DNA of 64,000 bases, from assembly GCA_963977415.1 (NCBI GenBank), contig CAXBOS010000007.1:128438-192437 (forward strand). Direction: 5' to 3'. Of this stretch, positions 27,001 through 33,683 are shown in pieces (positions within the stretch are counted from its first letter, which is position 1; each line of letters begins with the position of its first letter). Under the pieces are notes generated by a model, which was given only the letters and a program-made list of their open reading frames with translations, made no database searches and had not been told where the DNA came from. The translations under genes and the position numbers were made by a program. Source of the stretch: Croceimicrobium sp963977415 (GTDB taxonomy: Bacteria > Bacteroidota > Bacteroidia > Flavobacteriales > Schleiferiaceae).

Positions 27001-29053
27001 ATTAGCTAAATCTTTCCAATATGATGGTAATGGAAATATTACTGAGGTTTCGAATACGGCTGTTCCAATTGTCATAAGTAATAGTGCTCCGATAGGTGGA
27101 TCGTATAAACTAGATGGAATAGCCTACAATAATTTAAATCAACTTGAGAATGCTAGGCTACGGTATAGTCGCAATAGTTCTGGTTTAGCAAACCCTGATA
27201 TTGACCAAACTATTGTCACAAACTTCAACACAGCTGGGCGATTAGCATCGAAGACTACTACAGATAATGCCACAGGCGTTAATGGTACCGTTCTAAGCGA
27301 CTTGAACTATACGTATGGGAATTCCGCCAAAAAACATCAACTCACATCAATATCTGATCAAGGTTCAGTCAACAGCATCAAGAATTATTCTTATAATTAC
27401 AATGCCATGGGGTCGATTATTGAGGAAACCTACACCGAAATCAACTCTGGGAATACAACTGTAAATCAAAAAACCAGCTATTGCTGGACTGAAGATCAAA
27501 AACTGAATGGTGTCTTAATTGAGGATTTAAAGACTGGATTTACTACTGCTCATCATTATCTATATGACCACACAGGCAATAGAGTTATGAAATCTAATAT
27601 ATACTCAGGCTTGGTTAACGTAAATAGTAACTCTACTGTTGCTATTCCTATGGATCCTTCGACGGTATATGTAAGTCCATACTATATTGCATTACATTAT
27701 TTAGAAACGGTACTGGCTAGCAAGCACTATTACATGGGCACTCAGAGAATTGCTACAAATCTAATTAGTTATCCTTTTGACCATGAAAACCCCGCCTTAG
27801 AGCCAATACCAGCAACTGAAGGTGAAGTTGGATACACCAATCAAAATGCAGGTGCTCCACAGGACCTAATGGCTACTTTACGCTGTTTATATGACGATCA
27901 AGCGCTTACGTTCACTACAGATTTCCTATACTTGCAAAGTATCGGACAATCACCAGAGTTTTTAGAGCGTTGCCCTGACTTTGATGATAGTCAAGACCTT
28001 TGTCTTTGCGAGCAAAGTGTTTATTTTGCTGGATTAAATGGAGCAAACTGCAATAATGTCGAAATTCTTTACTTTTATCACCCCGATTACCTCGGCTCGG
28101 TAGAATTTATAACGGACATGCGCGGCGAACCCTATCAATTTTTCTTAAATACGCCATGGGGCGAAAATTTGGAAAACCAGTATGCTAAAAGCTATACCAG
28201 CTTTAGTAGTAGGTTTAGGTTTAACGGTAAGGAATGGGATGAAGAAACGGGACTGTTCTACTACGGGGCTAGGTATTATGATCCGAAGGTGAGCGTGTGG
28301 CTGAGTGTGGATGCGATGGCCTCAAAAGGGCCGAATATTACACCGTATGCCTTTAGTCATAATAATCCGGTTATGTTGGTTGACCCGGATGGGAATTGGC
28401 CGAACCCTGTTTTTTGGGCTATGATGAAAGTGAAATACGAAATTTGGAAAAACAATCTTGCTGGCGCAACCAAAAGGCTTGCGACAGGCAATTCTGGACA
28501 TATCCCGTCTAGTGCGCCTGTGCCACAAAGTGTAAGAAACCAAGTTAAACAACAAGCTACGAGGCAGGATGCTACAACTGTTGTGCAAGGCGCAATTGAC
28601 GTTGTTGAAGGAGCTGGTACAGCTGTCGGAATGATTCCTGGAGTTGAAACTGTTGCAGATGGTGTTGGTTTACTTTACAACATTGTAAAAGGAGATGCTG
28701 AGGGAGTTGCTACTTATTCACTAGCACTGGCTGTGCCAGGTGTAAGTGCGAATATGATAAAGTTAGGTAAGGGTGGTTATAAAGTAGCTACTATGCTCTT
28801 AAAAAACAGTACAGATGGAATGTTACCGGTGCCAATGGTCAATGGAAAATTGCAAGATGGGTTTACAAAAATGAAAGGAAATCAGGGCTTTAGGCATGAT
28901 GATACAGGTGCCATTTACAAAAAGTCAAATACAACGCATGGTAGTCAAACAGGCACACAATGGAAAGCGTACCCAAAAGGAACAACTGATTTTTCCAAAA
29001 ACTCAGGGAATAGGGTTACAATAGATGGTGATGGAACTTTAATAGGAAATTGA
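18092..29053 (+). CDS. Giant SpvB/FG-GAP/Rhs polymorphic-toxin protein
   Basis: The 3653-aa protein begins with a hydrophobic signal sequence (SLLLVFFFLSNDLVASA). An SpvB-like region follows near residues 370-430 (ITYPLDIPSGRKGMQPNL, SYNSDGGSSWAGYGWDIS). FG-GAP/VCBS-type calcium motifs occur along the first half: DVDADGLPDL, DYNADGVLDL, DFNGDGHPD, DINGDGLPD, DVNGDGYIDF. A TcdB-like middle and many YD repeats lead to the Rhs core end (YHPDYLGSVEFITD near 3328, GLFYYGARYYDP near 3386, NPVMLVDPDGNWP near 3430). The last roughly 220 residues are unrelated to the shell: a hydrophobic helical pretoxin-like stretch, then a 65-residue domain with RHDDTGAIYKK, HG and W motifs. The shell should encapsulate this toxin; the target is unknown to me. 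Confidence 0.88.
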   Translation: MKTDHITRFASLLLVFFFLSNDLVASARALANWKHLQIGTSAKEVLSPKYPSLINAPAVHENEAEAGESPTKTSVALKPTLDKNTIEFPAIEATAHLGMEVNMPLNDPRDDIFNFQLPEDLDFNNWTSAYLIYEVKGLKDGKGLAKSLNSNETFGTRNLEKSETWHTVLEKVSPQDLKVGLNYLRFTMPSATGISAEVKNVKIRLSALPDNEIQSPRLERIKTTDLDYFKSIPALDEGYAYQLREVEMPVLPEGLINITGGAKAYQPSMDVVNSAEFIGFKINMASLTSQRSLSELQVFYFDYQRKAWQGVEIDSIDTHGEIAFVPNKGQTQYFGALLKSPEMPEASAFAPTMIQGIEAANPAEGMNIMQPPSISRKGEANITYPLDIPSGRKGMQPNLALSYNSDGGSSWAGYGWDISISSISVDTKWGAPVFKSSEQSEMYIMDGNPLIEEGGERANRSVSARKVTGTTYFFTKRATTFNKVVRKGTDPTNYYWEVTNAEGVKFIYGKYSQSYTFDKGEGSRPLKNHEPLLRDADSNIVKWGLTEVLDVDGNNVVYSYSKQYIINPNTVQTPALLAYSWYPNSIFYTGSGNRLGHYMIDFEADIERVDARLSGRYGIKVLDHKLLKNVKVRFKEEGSATYSTILKSYGLTHTNEQEGNLWQWKSMLLELKEFRGTNLQLFTTHEMEYYPSDVTFTAPTEKTEIEVNSLNNSFLGSVALDAVARMPTTASLGRIFAPSPLGSKNTSTHSFHANPGIGIVPGVYVTPDKNFTFSVKVGGSNSTTNVQTSWQDVDADGLPDLITKERRQGKDKLYYQPLRSNSNMYFLGSRRTINTSEISSTHRADFNIGFESLVNLYAFQASYGLNWNDHSTYTDSYLIDYNADGVLDLVKKSIGNKTFVHFGSLDELGNLSFEIGSGNSLSPTLQVGPRPLITDDPVDAKMGSEIVRIWEAPESGIIDITGQANLTNDADGEVEIAIQYNNTYLTGGFSTINSTNPTSASYPNLAVTKGDKIMFRVRSGLDSYEDLIEWDPRIFYTSSANLIEQLDGAGNELLNTSASDGFLLSGGEAIVVKGDNSVKIDWPSIALDGFSDDIQFRIRIEAYDRLNTSDTTAIFRETYVNSVNTLQGSKVISASPSDFSGLNLNSNILNQLGQQFVPFEFLDSYDETQLQGITINLRFGIFSTSNVKWNDVNLDWRPEVTITSEGCGLGESQVFYPTINYQTYNHFVETMEPESFNGFAGLHRVWPTFPSQGIIASAFSNIGNQSLSAFLTVKSNETLVTKAKVVFKQNGLVDVFSTNSGGESINQIFSSTALQDYFSFLPEELLNTEEVYLEWFSSSEILVPLLQATRLNLISIASGSVVKGNLNDQIFNRKKSLLNDHWLHWGRFMWNDLDMQTNNPIDPLDLKLQTESIALANDLSELEDPTESSDISSLFNTQNEPEIKFLPLIAVRGELSTSIRNYIKTNVNVTSNGAKSLDRFSALNSHSAEYRVTGIVAPWHLVEPDLEITPSSNSPILPDMVPAMRNKTTSYTLADNFYAGVNGLGENGNFGVSRHIDDAGFFNTSETFMKDFNGDGHPDIWQSDDVAIVFSDSRGGYQNGLVPISQGPKTDSRNLFSASVGLGATINMHPTVINFDDEQDSSPLINGQINKGMSISKSIGQTTVDMQWVDINGDGLPDRIVENTNYSNGNILVRYNIGTSLAAGEALIQTYRNTLEQNASTSLSFPTNFKANKLTNVTVNALDSEKTTELPMDGSFNFGVGINRTSSHAESFFIDINGDGLVDRVIEKNLVKGYDIFLNKGLEFSNDPITLSVVPDYFNSTNSVALNIGGAATVGIPLATILLTTLKGTIGGGYTYAYSSDLSSSSFSDVNGDGYIDFLKTDFNEDLEVYINKNGKSLKLKKIINPLGGAFAIDYDFIGHKNGYYAAEVKAPAGFGMDSEEVLWDMPQSKWVMSKLEIFDGYDLVENGNDLDGNDCQKYTYHYDAGIYSRREREFLGFTRTEKRTEALRIPFKDINSLKDIRDPSFDPNCYYLDNNETYAERYYSELAFYESLYERDFNSRKIFEYKNGVLLEKAKTLNYSVHQSWKLDIGSSCSSTLHPITQIDRSTHLIHREELRYNYYSVSQSASTAGEIERDVNDDLLLVDFSNISELASVFPAVKKSLNYFYPEIDTSEAFHNTSQNPQAGLFLQAKVNSITKYDRYFNILQSTIGAANTDNQFVLSLKKTVNYNKVVEFPSTVNVKFSGAPLQFLITNPHGSSTLIPGIKNDFEVYELDGPPGFDNDTLFLPLSLLETSDCGISPELDELGVDVPITFRKVDRKEIKIYEANLSKPVDVDLIADMNYHAPVIASGKTAVLSDHEIRMNSSTNPPVRKTTSTITPKGHLKNIVNHLVSSSLTATTSLLYNIYGQVVKVTGPSNYWNQRMEIDYNYDSYLNQNIINISNSYGESICNIYSEEGNNLLLQTSDINNHIVRYKYDEFNRLKVVYGPREIYTANAKPAIIFEYYNLGIDLGQSSALERKVPVAFTYHNINASRSAPPPVAALDCNVLYDLTGRSENPSSLTSPLRTATFIDGSGEVIQVKKDVSWSNAASYASNIEVSGIVTKNLYGWKTLNRLSFLDLAAGETTPVSFGELIIEDSQKSASTKFDYLGRASAVKLPSEGSSVPQVLTEFKYKWNGSTTSPLFYSETLAPNDLDARSYSDAFGRQIEAWQGNDNSGWEITKFSYDKLGQLLEYVSPAAALTIPTPASDITSYTYDEFGRVLTETHTDRGLTTNTYDLSGNLLKVTNNASEDIDMTYDYNRLTLKEFSNTGGVNNVSFTYGSLGDGKNGAGRVVQIQQGSNFIIQDYKYDFLGNLIEEKKNIRIPQAGPQEFTTNFNYDSWGRILDMTYPDDEVVTYGYNLTGDLNSMQGERAGYSPHDILNSALYDGFGNMKSYEFGNRAETNLSYNNNTRRLTNSDVNLTFGGTTQTLLAKSFQYDGNGNITEVSNTAVPIVISNSAPIGGSYKLDGIAYNNLNQLENARLRYSRNSSGLANPDIDQTIVTNFNTAGRLASKTTTDNATGVNGTVLSDLNYTYGNSAKKHQLTSISDQGSVNSIKNYSYNYNAMGSIIEETYTEINSGNTTVNQKTSYCWTEDQKLNGVLIEDLKTGFTTAHHYLYDHTGNRVMKSNIYSGLVNVNSNSTVAIPMDPSTVYVSPYYIALHYLETVLASKHYYMGTQRIATNLISYPFDHENPALEPIPATEGEVGYTNQNAGAPQDLMATLRCLYDDQALTFTTDFLYLQSIGQSPEFLERCPDFDDSQDLCLCEQSVYFAGLNGANCNNVEILYFYHPDYLGSVEFITDMRGEPYQFFLNTPWGENLENQYAKSYTSFSSRFRFNGKEWDEETGLFYYGARYYDPKVSVWLSVDAMASKGPNITPYAFSHNNPVMLVDPDGNWPNPVFWAMMKVKYEIWKNNLAGATKRLATGNSGHIPSSAPVPQSVRNQVKQQATRQDATTVVQGAIDVVEGAGTAVGMIPGVETVADGVGLLYNIVKGDAEGVATYSLALAVPGVSANMIKLGKGGYKVATMLLKNSTDGMLPVPMVNGKLQDGFTKMKGNQGFRHDDTGAIYKKSNTTHGSQTGTQWKAYPKGTTDFSKNSGNRVTIDGDGTLIGN

Positions 29054-29054
29054 A

Positions 29055-29429
29055 ATGTATTTTGAAGATATATTAAAAATAGCTTTTAAATATTGGCAAA
29101 GTCCTATTGATGTGAATGAAACTGGTGTTTATTATATGCAAAACATAGATGATGTTTGGAAGAATGAAGATGAAAAACACAAGTATTGGGTTGAATTATT
29201 GAATTGGTCGATAGGCGTAGTAATAGGCGCTGTTTCATCTGATTTAAAACGACAAGGAGTTCACACAATTACAATAAGAGATTTATCTGCGGTAGATGTT
29301 GAAAAAAGATTCAAAGAAGTTGATTTAAAAGAAGAATCGTGGTCGGAAGAGCGAAAGCAATATAAAGGTTTTCGTGATAGACCGGGTGAAAATCAAAGAA
29401 TAACAGAAGATTACTTAGCGAGTATTTAA
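29055..29429 (+). CDS. Probable immunity protein for the Rhs C-terminal toxin
   Basis: The 124-aa cytoplasmic protein has no signal peptide and begins 1 bp after the Rhs stop, exactly where immunity genes sit in Rhs loci. It is acidic and Trp-rich (KYWQSPIDVNETGVYYM, KYWVELLNWSIGVVIG), with a charged C-terminus. I do not recognise the family. The role is inferred from position: binding the released C-terminal toxin in the producing cell. A hairpin terminator follows the stop. Confidence 0.6.
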   Translation: MYFEDILKIAFKYWQSPIDVNETGVYYMQNIDDVWKNEDEKHKYWVELLNWSIGVVIGAVSSDLKRQGVHTITIRDLSAVDVEKRFKEVDLKEESWSEERKQYKGFRDRPGENQRITEDYLASI

Positions 29430-29779
29430 TTTGACTCTAACTCGTTGGAGTTTGCAACTTCAACGAAAGAATAAAGAATAGAAAAGACAAACCTCTACAG
29501 ATATGCGGGGCTTTTGTTGTTTTAAGAAGCGTAAGCCTGTTTGGCCTTAAAGTTCTGCAAGAGGTTGTCAAACATGTGCGTTCCTTAAGCCTCATAAGTA
29601 TGAGGCGTCTTTAGAGCAGTCGGCATCTTTCAGGCTCTATATGCCTTTTCATCAACATTGGCACAAAACCGATTAGTGGACTACATCTAATGCTTTAGAC
29701 TTAGGTTAGCTGCATCATCAGTATTTACTGTGGACACCTTTATTAATAACTCAAAGAAACTTTAATCAAAGGACTGCCA
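29430..29779. other. 350-bp intergenic region with two hairpins
   Basis: No gene is seen. The first hairpin (29442-29466, TCGTTGGAGTT/AACTTCAACGA) lies just after the immunity gene. The second is a perfect 8-bp stem with a 2-nt loop at 29589-29606 (GCCTCATA/TATGAGGC). The sequence between looks like decayed coding or cassette DNA, as is common behind Rhs toxins where old tips accumulate. Confidence 0.45.
29442..29466 (+). terminator. Hairpin after the immunity gene
   Basis: An 11-bp stem with one G-T pair and a 3-nt loop sits 12 bp after the stop codon. No long T-run follows, so it may be an mRNA-stabilising hairpin or a weak terminator. Confidence 0.45.
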
Positions 29780-30100
29780 ATGCCATCATTTTCTAAATAC
29801 AAAATCAAAGAGGAGTTTATCCAAGCTGTAAATAAGGGCATGCCAGAGCTATTTCTGCCTTATATTTTGAACCCTGAAGTAAGCTTTGGTGATCTTAAGC
29901 CCAGTGTTGGCTATGAGTATTTTCGTGACTTCCTTAGCTCTTTAAAAGAAGAATCTCCTGAGAGGTGGTATTGCCATATAAAAGATATTAGTGAAACCAA
30001 GCAGGAATTATCCTTTTACGATCAGAAGCATAAGCAACCACGTTTAACCGTGTATTTGAAATTTGGAGATAAGCTGGTTTTTGATATTATGCCTTTTTAA
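29780..30100 (+). CDS. Small unknown protein, possible orphan immunity-type protein
   Basis: The 106-aa cytoplasmic protein alternates helix and strand (FIQAVNKGMPELFLPYIL, LTVYLKFGDKLVFDIMPF), somewhat like an NTF2/SnoaL-size fold, but I do not recognise a family. It lies downstream of the Rhs/immunity pair and just outside the tRNA-Leu fragment that starts element 2, so it belongs to the chromosomal side. An orphan immunity gene kept after toxin-tip exchange is one possibility from location. A normal ATG and isolated operon position are seen. Confidence 0.5.
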   Translation: MPSFSKYKIKEEFIQAVNKGMPELFLPYILNPEVSFGDLKPSVGYEYFRDFLSSLKEESPERWYCHIKDISETKQELSFYDQKHKQPRLTVYLKFGDKLVFDIMPF

Positions 30101-30235
30101 AGAATCTAATAGATTTGAAATTTCTCCTTTGATTAATCGAAGGACGTCACCACTTAGTGAAATAGGCTTCTTTTAGAAGATATATGATGCACCCAAATGA
30201 AAGAAAAGTTTCAGTAATGTTTCAGTAAAAACCAA

Positions 30236-30271
30236 AAAACCCTTGCTAATCTATTGACTAACAAGGGTTTT
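30236..30271. terminator. Strong bidirectional terminator beside tRNA-Leu fragment
   Basis: AAAACCCTTG and CAAGGGTTTT form a perfect 10-bp stem, A-flanked on one side and T-flanked on the other. It lies just beyond the 3' end of the tRNA-Leu fragment on the minus strand, as expected for the original terminator of that tRNA gene. Confidence 0.8.
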
Positions 30272-30284
30272 GATGTTGTGATTG

Positions 30285-30340
30285 TGCCCCAGGCGGGACT
30301 TGAACCCGCACGACCGCAATGGTCACGGGATTTTAAGTCC
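30285..30340 (-). other. Attachment-site end: 3' fragment of tRNA-Leu (anticodon UAA)
   Basis: Read on the minus strand, this is the 3' part of a class II tRNA: part of the anticodon arm with loop CTTAAAA (anticodon TAA, leucine), a long variable arm (GACCATTGCGGTC), the T arm GCGGGTTCAAGTCCCGC, and the acceptor strand ending CTGGGGCA with no encoded CCA. The D arm and 5' acceptor strand are absent; the sequence diverges just beyond the anticodon stem, which already has an A-C mismatch. A tRNA 3' fragment next to an integrase gene is the classic remnant of site-specific integration. The orientation predicts that the intact tRNA-Leu lies at the far right end of the island. Confidence 0.85.
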
Positions 30341-30510
30341 TGAGCACCTATTTCATCATTAGTTATCATCATTATTTAACCCTTCTCATATTCAGTCATT
30401 TAACACTGATCAAACTGCAAAAGTTTACTCACAAATCATCATGATTTATCATTATTTCTCAACTTTGTGTGCAAATTGTGTGCAAATTTTCACACCTCAA
30501 AACCCTATAA
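30341..30510. promoter_or_regulatory. Element 2 end: AT-rich integrase control region
   Basis: This segment lies between the tRNA-Leu fragment and the integrase start. It has two similar TCATCAT...ATCATTATTT stretches (near 30352-30376 and 30435-30458) and the 11-bp tandem repeat at 30467-30488. Such repeats suit arm-type integrase or excisionase binding and the integrase promoter. Confidence 0.45.
30467..30488. repeat. Tandem 11-bp repeat before the integrase
   Basis: GTGTGCAAATT occurs twice head to tail, with the second copy ending 22 bp before the integrase ATG. One helical turn per unit would place two protein molecules on the same face, as for an operator or arm-type site. Confidence 0.55.
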
Positions 30511-31737
30511 ATGCTACGATTCTCTGTTTCAGTGGTGCTAGATACTAGGCGAAAAAAGACAACCAGCAATGATTACCCATTGAAGTTACGTGTAACCCAC
30601 CAACGCAAACATCACTATTACACTCTAAATGAGTCCCTGGACAAAGAAGAATGGAAAAAAATAAATGCGCCTAATGCCAGAGGTTCTCACCGTACCGCAC
30701 GACTCAAACTTGACGAACTGGAGGTAAAAGCCCGTCAAGCTCTTGATCAGATGCACAGCTTTTCCCCAGAAAGGTTAGGCGAGCAACTTTTTGGCGAAAC
30801 TAATACCAACCATGATCTTCTAAGTTTATTCGAACTGTATATTAACAATTTGAAAAAAGAATCTAGGTTTAGCACCGCTGTAACATTTGAATCAACTCTC
30901 AGTATAATTAAGACCTACAAATTTGACCGTAGAAAAAGTCAAATCCCCCTTCAAATTGTTGACGAAATCTGGCTCGACGATCTTGAAAAGATTTTATTGA
31001 AAGAAGGTCGTAGTCCTTCTACGGTTGGTAAGCACATGCGCAATATTAGAGCAATCATCAACTTGGCGATTGATCGCGGCTTATACGAAAAAGCCAATTA
31101 CCCTTTTGGAAAGAGGCGATACCAGATTGCAGCTACTGCTAACAATAAACGAGCGTTAAATCAAGAACAAGTAAGAGCATTAGCAAATTATGAAGCGATT
31201 GCACCGCAAGAAAAAAGAGCCCGCGACCTTTGGCTTTTCAGCTATTTAACATCCGGCATTAACATGATGGACATGGCCCATCTTAGATACAAAAACCTAG
31301 AAGAAGATAAACTCACCTTCTACCGCAGGAAAACTGAAAAAAGTATGAAGTCTAATTTGAGCTCGATCGAACTTATGCTTCATCCAATTGCATTGAAAAT
31401 CATTAAAGAGTATGGTAATCCGAATCGAAGCAAAAACAGTTTGATATTCGATTTGATATCAGAAGGCAAAGATGAAGAAGCACAATTAGCCGAGCAGAAA
31501 AAGTCAGTTGCTCAGATCAACAAATATTTAAAACGAATCGGAGAGAAATTAAATTTCCCTTTCAAACTAACCACATATGTAGCCAGGCATAGTTACGCCA
31601 CCATCTCTATGCGAAATGAAGTTCCTGTCCAACATATTAGCGAGAGCTTGGGACATTCTTCCTTGAAAGTTACAAGCTCCTATCTGGGTAGCTTCGAAGA
31701 AAACGTAAAAAGAGATTGGACAAATAAACTGTTGTAA
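30511..31737 (+). CDS. Tyrosine recombinase (integrase) of element 2, Arg I replaced by Asn
   Basis: The 408-aa integrase has an arm-binding N-terminus (LDTRRKKTTSNDYPLKLRVT), a SAM-like core-binding domain (about 100-200), and a catalytic domain. H-x-x-R is YVARHSYAT, the late His is GHSS, and the nucleophile Tyr is SSYLGSF. At the Arg I position the sequence is LTSGINMMDMAHL, with Asn where Arg is expected. Loss of Arg I is known from IntDOT-type Bacteroides integrases, so the enzyme may still work. It lies 170 bp from the tRNA-Leu fragment and reads into the island. The gene order after it repeats element 1. Confidence 0.92.
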   Translation: MLRFSVSVVLDTRRKKTTSNDYPLKLRVTHQRKHHYYTLNESLDKEEWKKINAPNARGSHRTARLKLDELEVKARQALDQMHSFSPERLGEQLFGETNTNHDLLSLFELYINNLKKESRFSTAVTFESTLSIIKTYKFDRRKSQIPLQIVDEIWLDDLEKILLKEGRSPSTVGKHMRNIRAIINLAIDRGLYEKANYPFGKRRYQIAATANNKRALNQEQVRALANYEAIAPQEKRARDLWLFSYLTSGINMMDMAHLRYKNLEEDKLTFYRRKTEKSMKSNLSSIELMLHPIALKIIKEYGNPNRSKNSLIFDLISEGKDEEAQLAEQKKSVAQINKYLKRIGEKLNFPFKLTTYVARHSYATISMRNEVPVQHISESLGHSSLKVTSSYLGSFEENVKRDWTNKLL

Positions 31738-31742
31738 TTAAG

Positions 31743-32822
31743 ATGGCAAAAAAGAAAGAAAACCTTGACGACAAAATTGAAATTATAAAAATTGAAAATT
31801 ATCTGAAAGCAATAACTGATGATGACCTACTTTTTATTGCTAAGCCGTTTAATTGGGACAAAGTTAAACAGCACACGATCTATAGATTTGGGAGGGGAGA
31901 TCTTTCAGTTGAGATCATTAATGAACTAATTCATGAAATTTATAGGGTTCAAAAAGAAGATTTTCTTGGTAAAAGTGATAAATACTTGGACTTCTTGGCA
32001 GTGAAAAAAAATGAGATGATCAACCACGGATTTGGAGATAACTTAGTAGGCTATGCAAAAGCTGACATGACGGGCAAAAAGGTACTTAATTTATTAGCAA
32101 AGACACCCTACTATCCAACTCATTTGGACGAACATACTAAGAAGGTCACAATTGATCCACCTATATACCTTTCGAAATCAGAAGTTCTTAAATATAAATC
32201 CTTATTCATCAAAAGTTCTATTGATCTTATTTTAAATGATCTTCTGAAATTCCTGAAAGACATTATCGAAGTCCCCACTCTTACTGAACACCAATTGATA
32301 AAGTTAGATGAAAGACCGACGCTCAAAATTAAACAGGGCCATAGAAAACTATTGATACATTTATCAGAACTATTGATGGAAAAAGGAATAATTGAATTCC
32401 CCGAAGACTATCAACACACTCATTTCTTAAGACTCTTCTCGCCAAATCATAAATATAACTGGTTAGGGAAATTTAAATGGATGGAAATAGCCAAATCTGG
32501 ACGAGCGAATAAGCGATCACTTTGTCAGCTGTTTTTTGCACTAAACAAATTGAAGATTATAGAACCTTTTTCTAGTCAGGAACTAATTCAAGTTCTAGAA
32601 AAAAACTTTTGTGAACCAAATGGCGATTCACTTAAAAGTCTTCCACCAATCGTATCTGCTGCGAGAAAGATGTTTTCAGAACCTGCTTCGAGCACTGAGA
32701 ATCCTAAATATCCACACTTTATAAAGGCTATAAGTGTCAAAGAAGTTCTTGTTTCAATCGAAAAGAAACGAAACAAAGAATTTGGAAATCTCATGAAATC
32801 TGAAGAAGATTTATTCATATAG
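31743..32822 (+). CDS. Unknown 359-aa protein following the element 2 integrase
   Basis: I do not recognise the family. It is a soluble, charged protein that begins 5 bp after the integrase stop, so the two are in one operon. Its C-terminal third (YNWLGKFKWMEIAKSGRANK, then SLPPIVSAARKMF) is similar in layout to the end of the unknown protein in the same slot of element 1 (890-1876), though overall identity looks low. A conserved position without sequence conservation suggests a fast-evolving element function such as regulation or excision control. A strong terminator follows. Confidence 0.65.
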   Translation: MAKKKENLDDKIEIIKIENYLKAITDDDLLFIAKPFNWDKVKQHTIYRFGRGDLSVEIINELIHEIYRVQKEDFLGKSDKYLDFLAVKKNEMINHGFGDNLVGYAKADMTGKKVLNLLAKTPYYPTHLDEHTKKVTIDPPIYLSKSEVLKYKSLFIKSSIDLILNDLLKFLKDIIEVPTLTEHQLIKLDERPTLKIKQGHRKLLIHLSELLMEKGIIEFPEDYQHTHFLRLFSPNHKYNWLGKFKWMEIAKSGRANKRSLCQLFFALNKLKIIEPFSSQELIQVLEKNFCEPNGDSLKSLPPIVSAARKMFSEPASSTENPKYPHFIKAISVKEVLVSIEKKRNKEFGNLMKSEEDLFI

Positions 32823-32852
32823 CTTAACTAGCTTAACCTTTTAACTTTTTTT

Positions 32853-32900
32853 AACGCCGCATTATATTGAATTTCAATGTTTTGCGGCGTTTCCTTTTTT
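32853..32900 (+). terminator. Terminator after the integrase operon
   Basis: AACGCCGCA and TGCGGCGTT form a perfect 9-bp GC-rich stem with an AT-rich loop, followed by TTCC and a run of T. Confidence 0.85.
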
Positions 32901-32961
32901 TTCATGTTGTCCATTTCTTTCGCCTAAAAGTTATTTGCTGCCGATAAAAAACAAGATTTAA

Positions 32962-33174
32962 ATGAAACAATATTATTCGATTTCGGAATGCGCCAAAATG
33001 ATTGGCGTGTCGAATCCAACAATTTATAGGTGGGTCGCGGAAAGGCGCATCACCTATTATAAGCCGACTAACGGCAGACTGTACTTCAAATTAAAGGATA
33101 TAGAGTCCTTCATTGAAGCTGGTAAACAAGACGTGGTTCAAACCACCAGTATTAACTTAAACTTTAAAAAATGA
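32962..33174 (+). CDS. Excisionase-like HTH protein, element 2
   Basis: The 70-aa MerR/HTH_17-type protein has YYSISECAKMIGVSNPTIYRWV as its helix-turn-helix (first 20 residues of that stretch hold both helices) and ITYYKPTNGRLYFKLKDIE as the wing. It corresponds to the 2084-2299 protein of element 1. It overlaps the following gene by 4 bp (ATGA), and that gene overlaps DUF3987, so the three are translated as one unit. Likely an excisionase or element regulator. Confidence 0.82.
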   Translation: MKQYYSISECAKMIGVSNPTIYRWVAERRITYYKPTNGRLYFKLKDIESFIEAGKQDVVQTTSINLNFKK

Positions 33175-33683
33175 AAACAAAAAAACAAGGTTCAATGATT
33201 AATGAACCAGAAATTTCAATGAATTTGAATCATCTTCCATATGATGAAGAAAAAGAGATCAGACTATGGGATCAGCGAGGAACGGAAGCCTTAGAATATA
33301 ACATAAAGCTTATTCAAGATACCCTATGCGTCGCCAATGCAACAACCGCTGAAATTTTCCACACTTCAAAAAAAAGTATCTATGGTGAATTCCCAATGAT
33401 CAATATAAACATAAGTCAGCTTAAAAGCGGCTTGAAAGACACAAGAAGTGGCCAACAATTAATAGCTAAATTCCAAGTGACGGATATAGATTTTTCTGTA
33501 TGCGATTATAACTTCTTGGTGAAAAAAAATACCGTCTATCTCTTTGGGAGATTTATACATGGTATTGAAACCCCACAATCGGTTTTAAACTCCTTGCTAG
33601 ATCCTGGCTTTTATATCCTCCCTATGGAAATGTATGATTCTGTATTAGAAATCTTAACCAAAAACTATTATGAACACATCTAA
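33171..33683 (+). CDS. Unknown 170-aa protein between HTH and DUF3987 genes
   Basis: The family is not recognised. The soluble 170-aa protein has an acidic N-terminus, a middle rich in beta strands (QQLIAKFQVTDIDFSVCDYN, KKNTVYLFGRFIHGIETPQS) and a helical end. It overlaps the HTH gene by 4 bp and the DUF3987 gene by 14 bp, which points to co-translation and a shared process. Element 1 has no gene in this position, so it is an optional backbone part. Confidence 0.6.
   Translation: MKTKKQGSMINEPEISMNLNHLPYDEEKEIRLWDQRGTEALEYNIKLIQDTLCVANATTAEIFHTSKKSIYGEFPMININISQLKSGLKDTRSGQQLIAKFQVTDIDFSVCDYNFLVKKNTVYLFGRFIHGIETPQSVLNSLLDPGFYILPMEMYDSVLEILTKNYYEHI

Noticed and set aside
30285..30340. Intact tRNA-Leu gene
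   Set aside because: The D arm and 5' acceptor strand are missing; only the 3' part is present.
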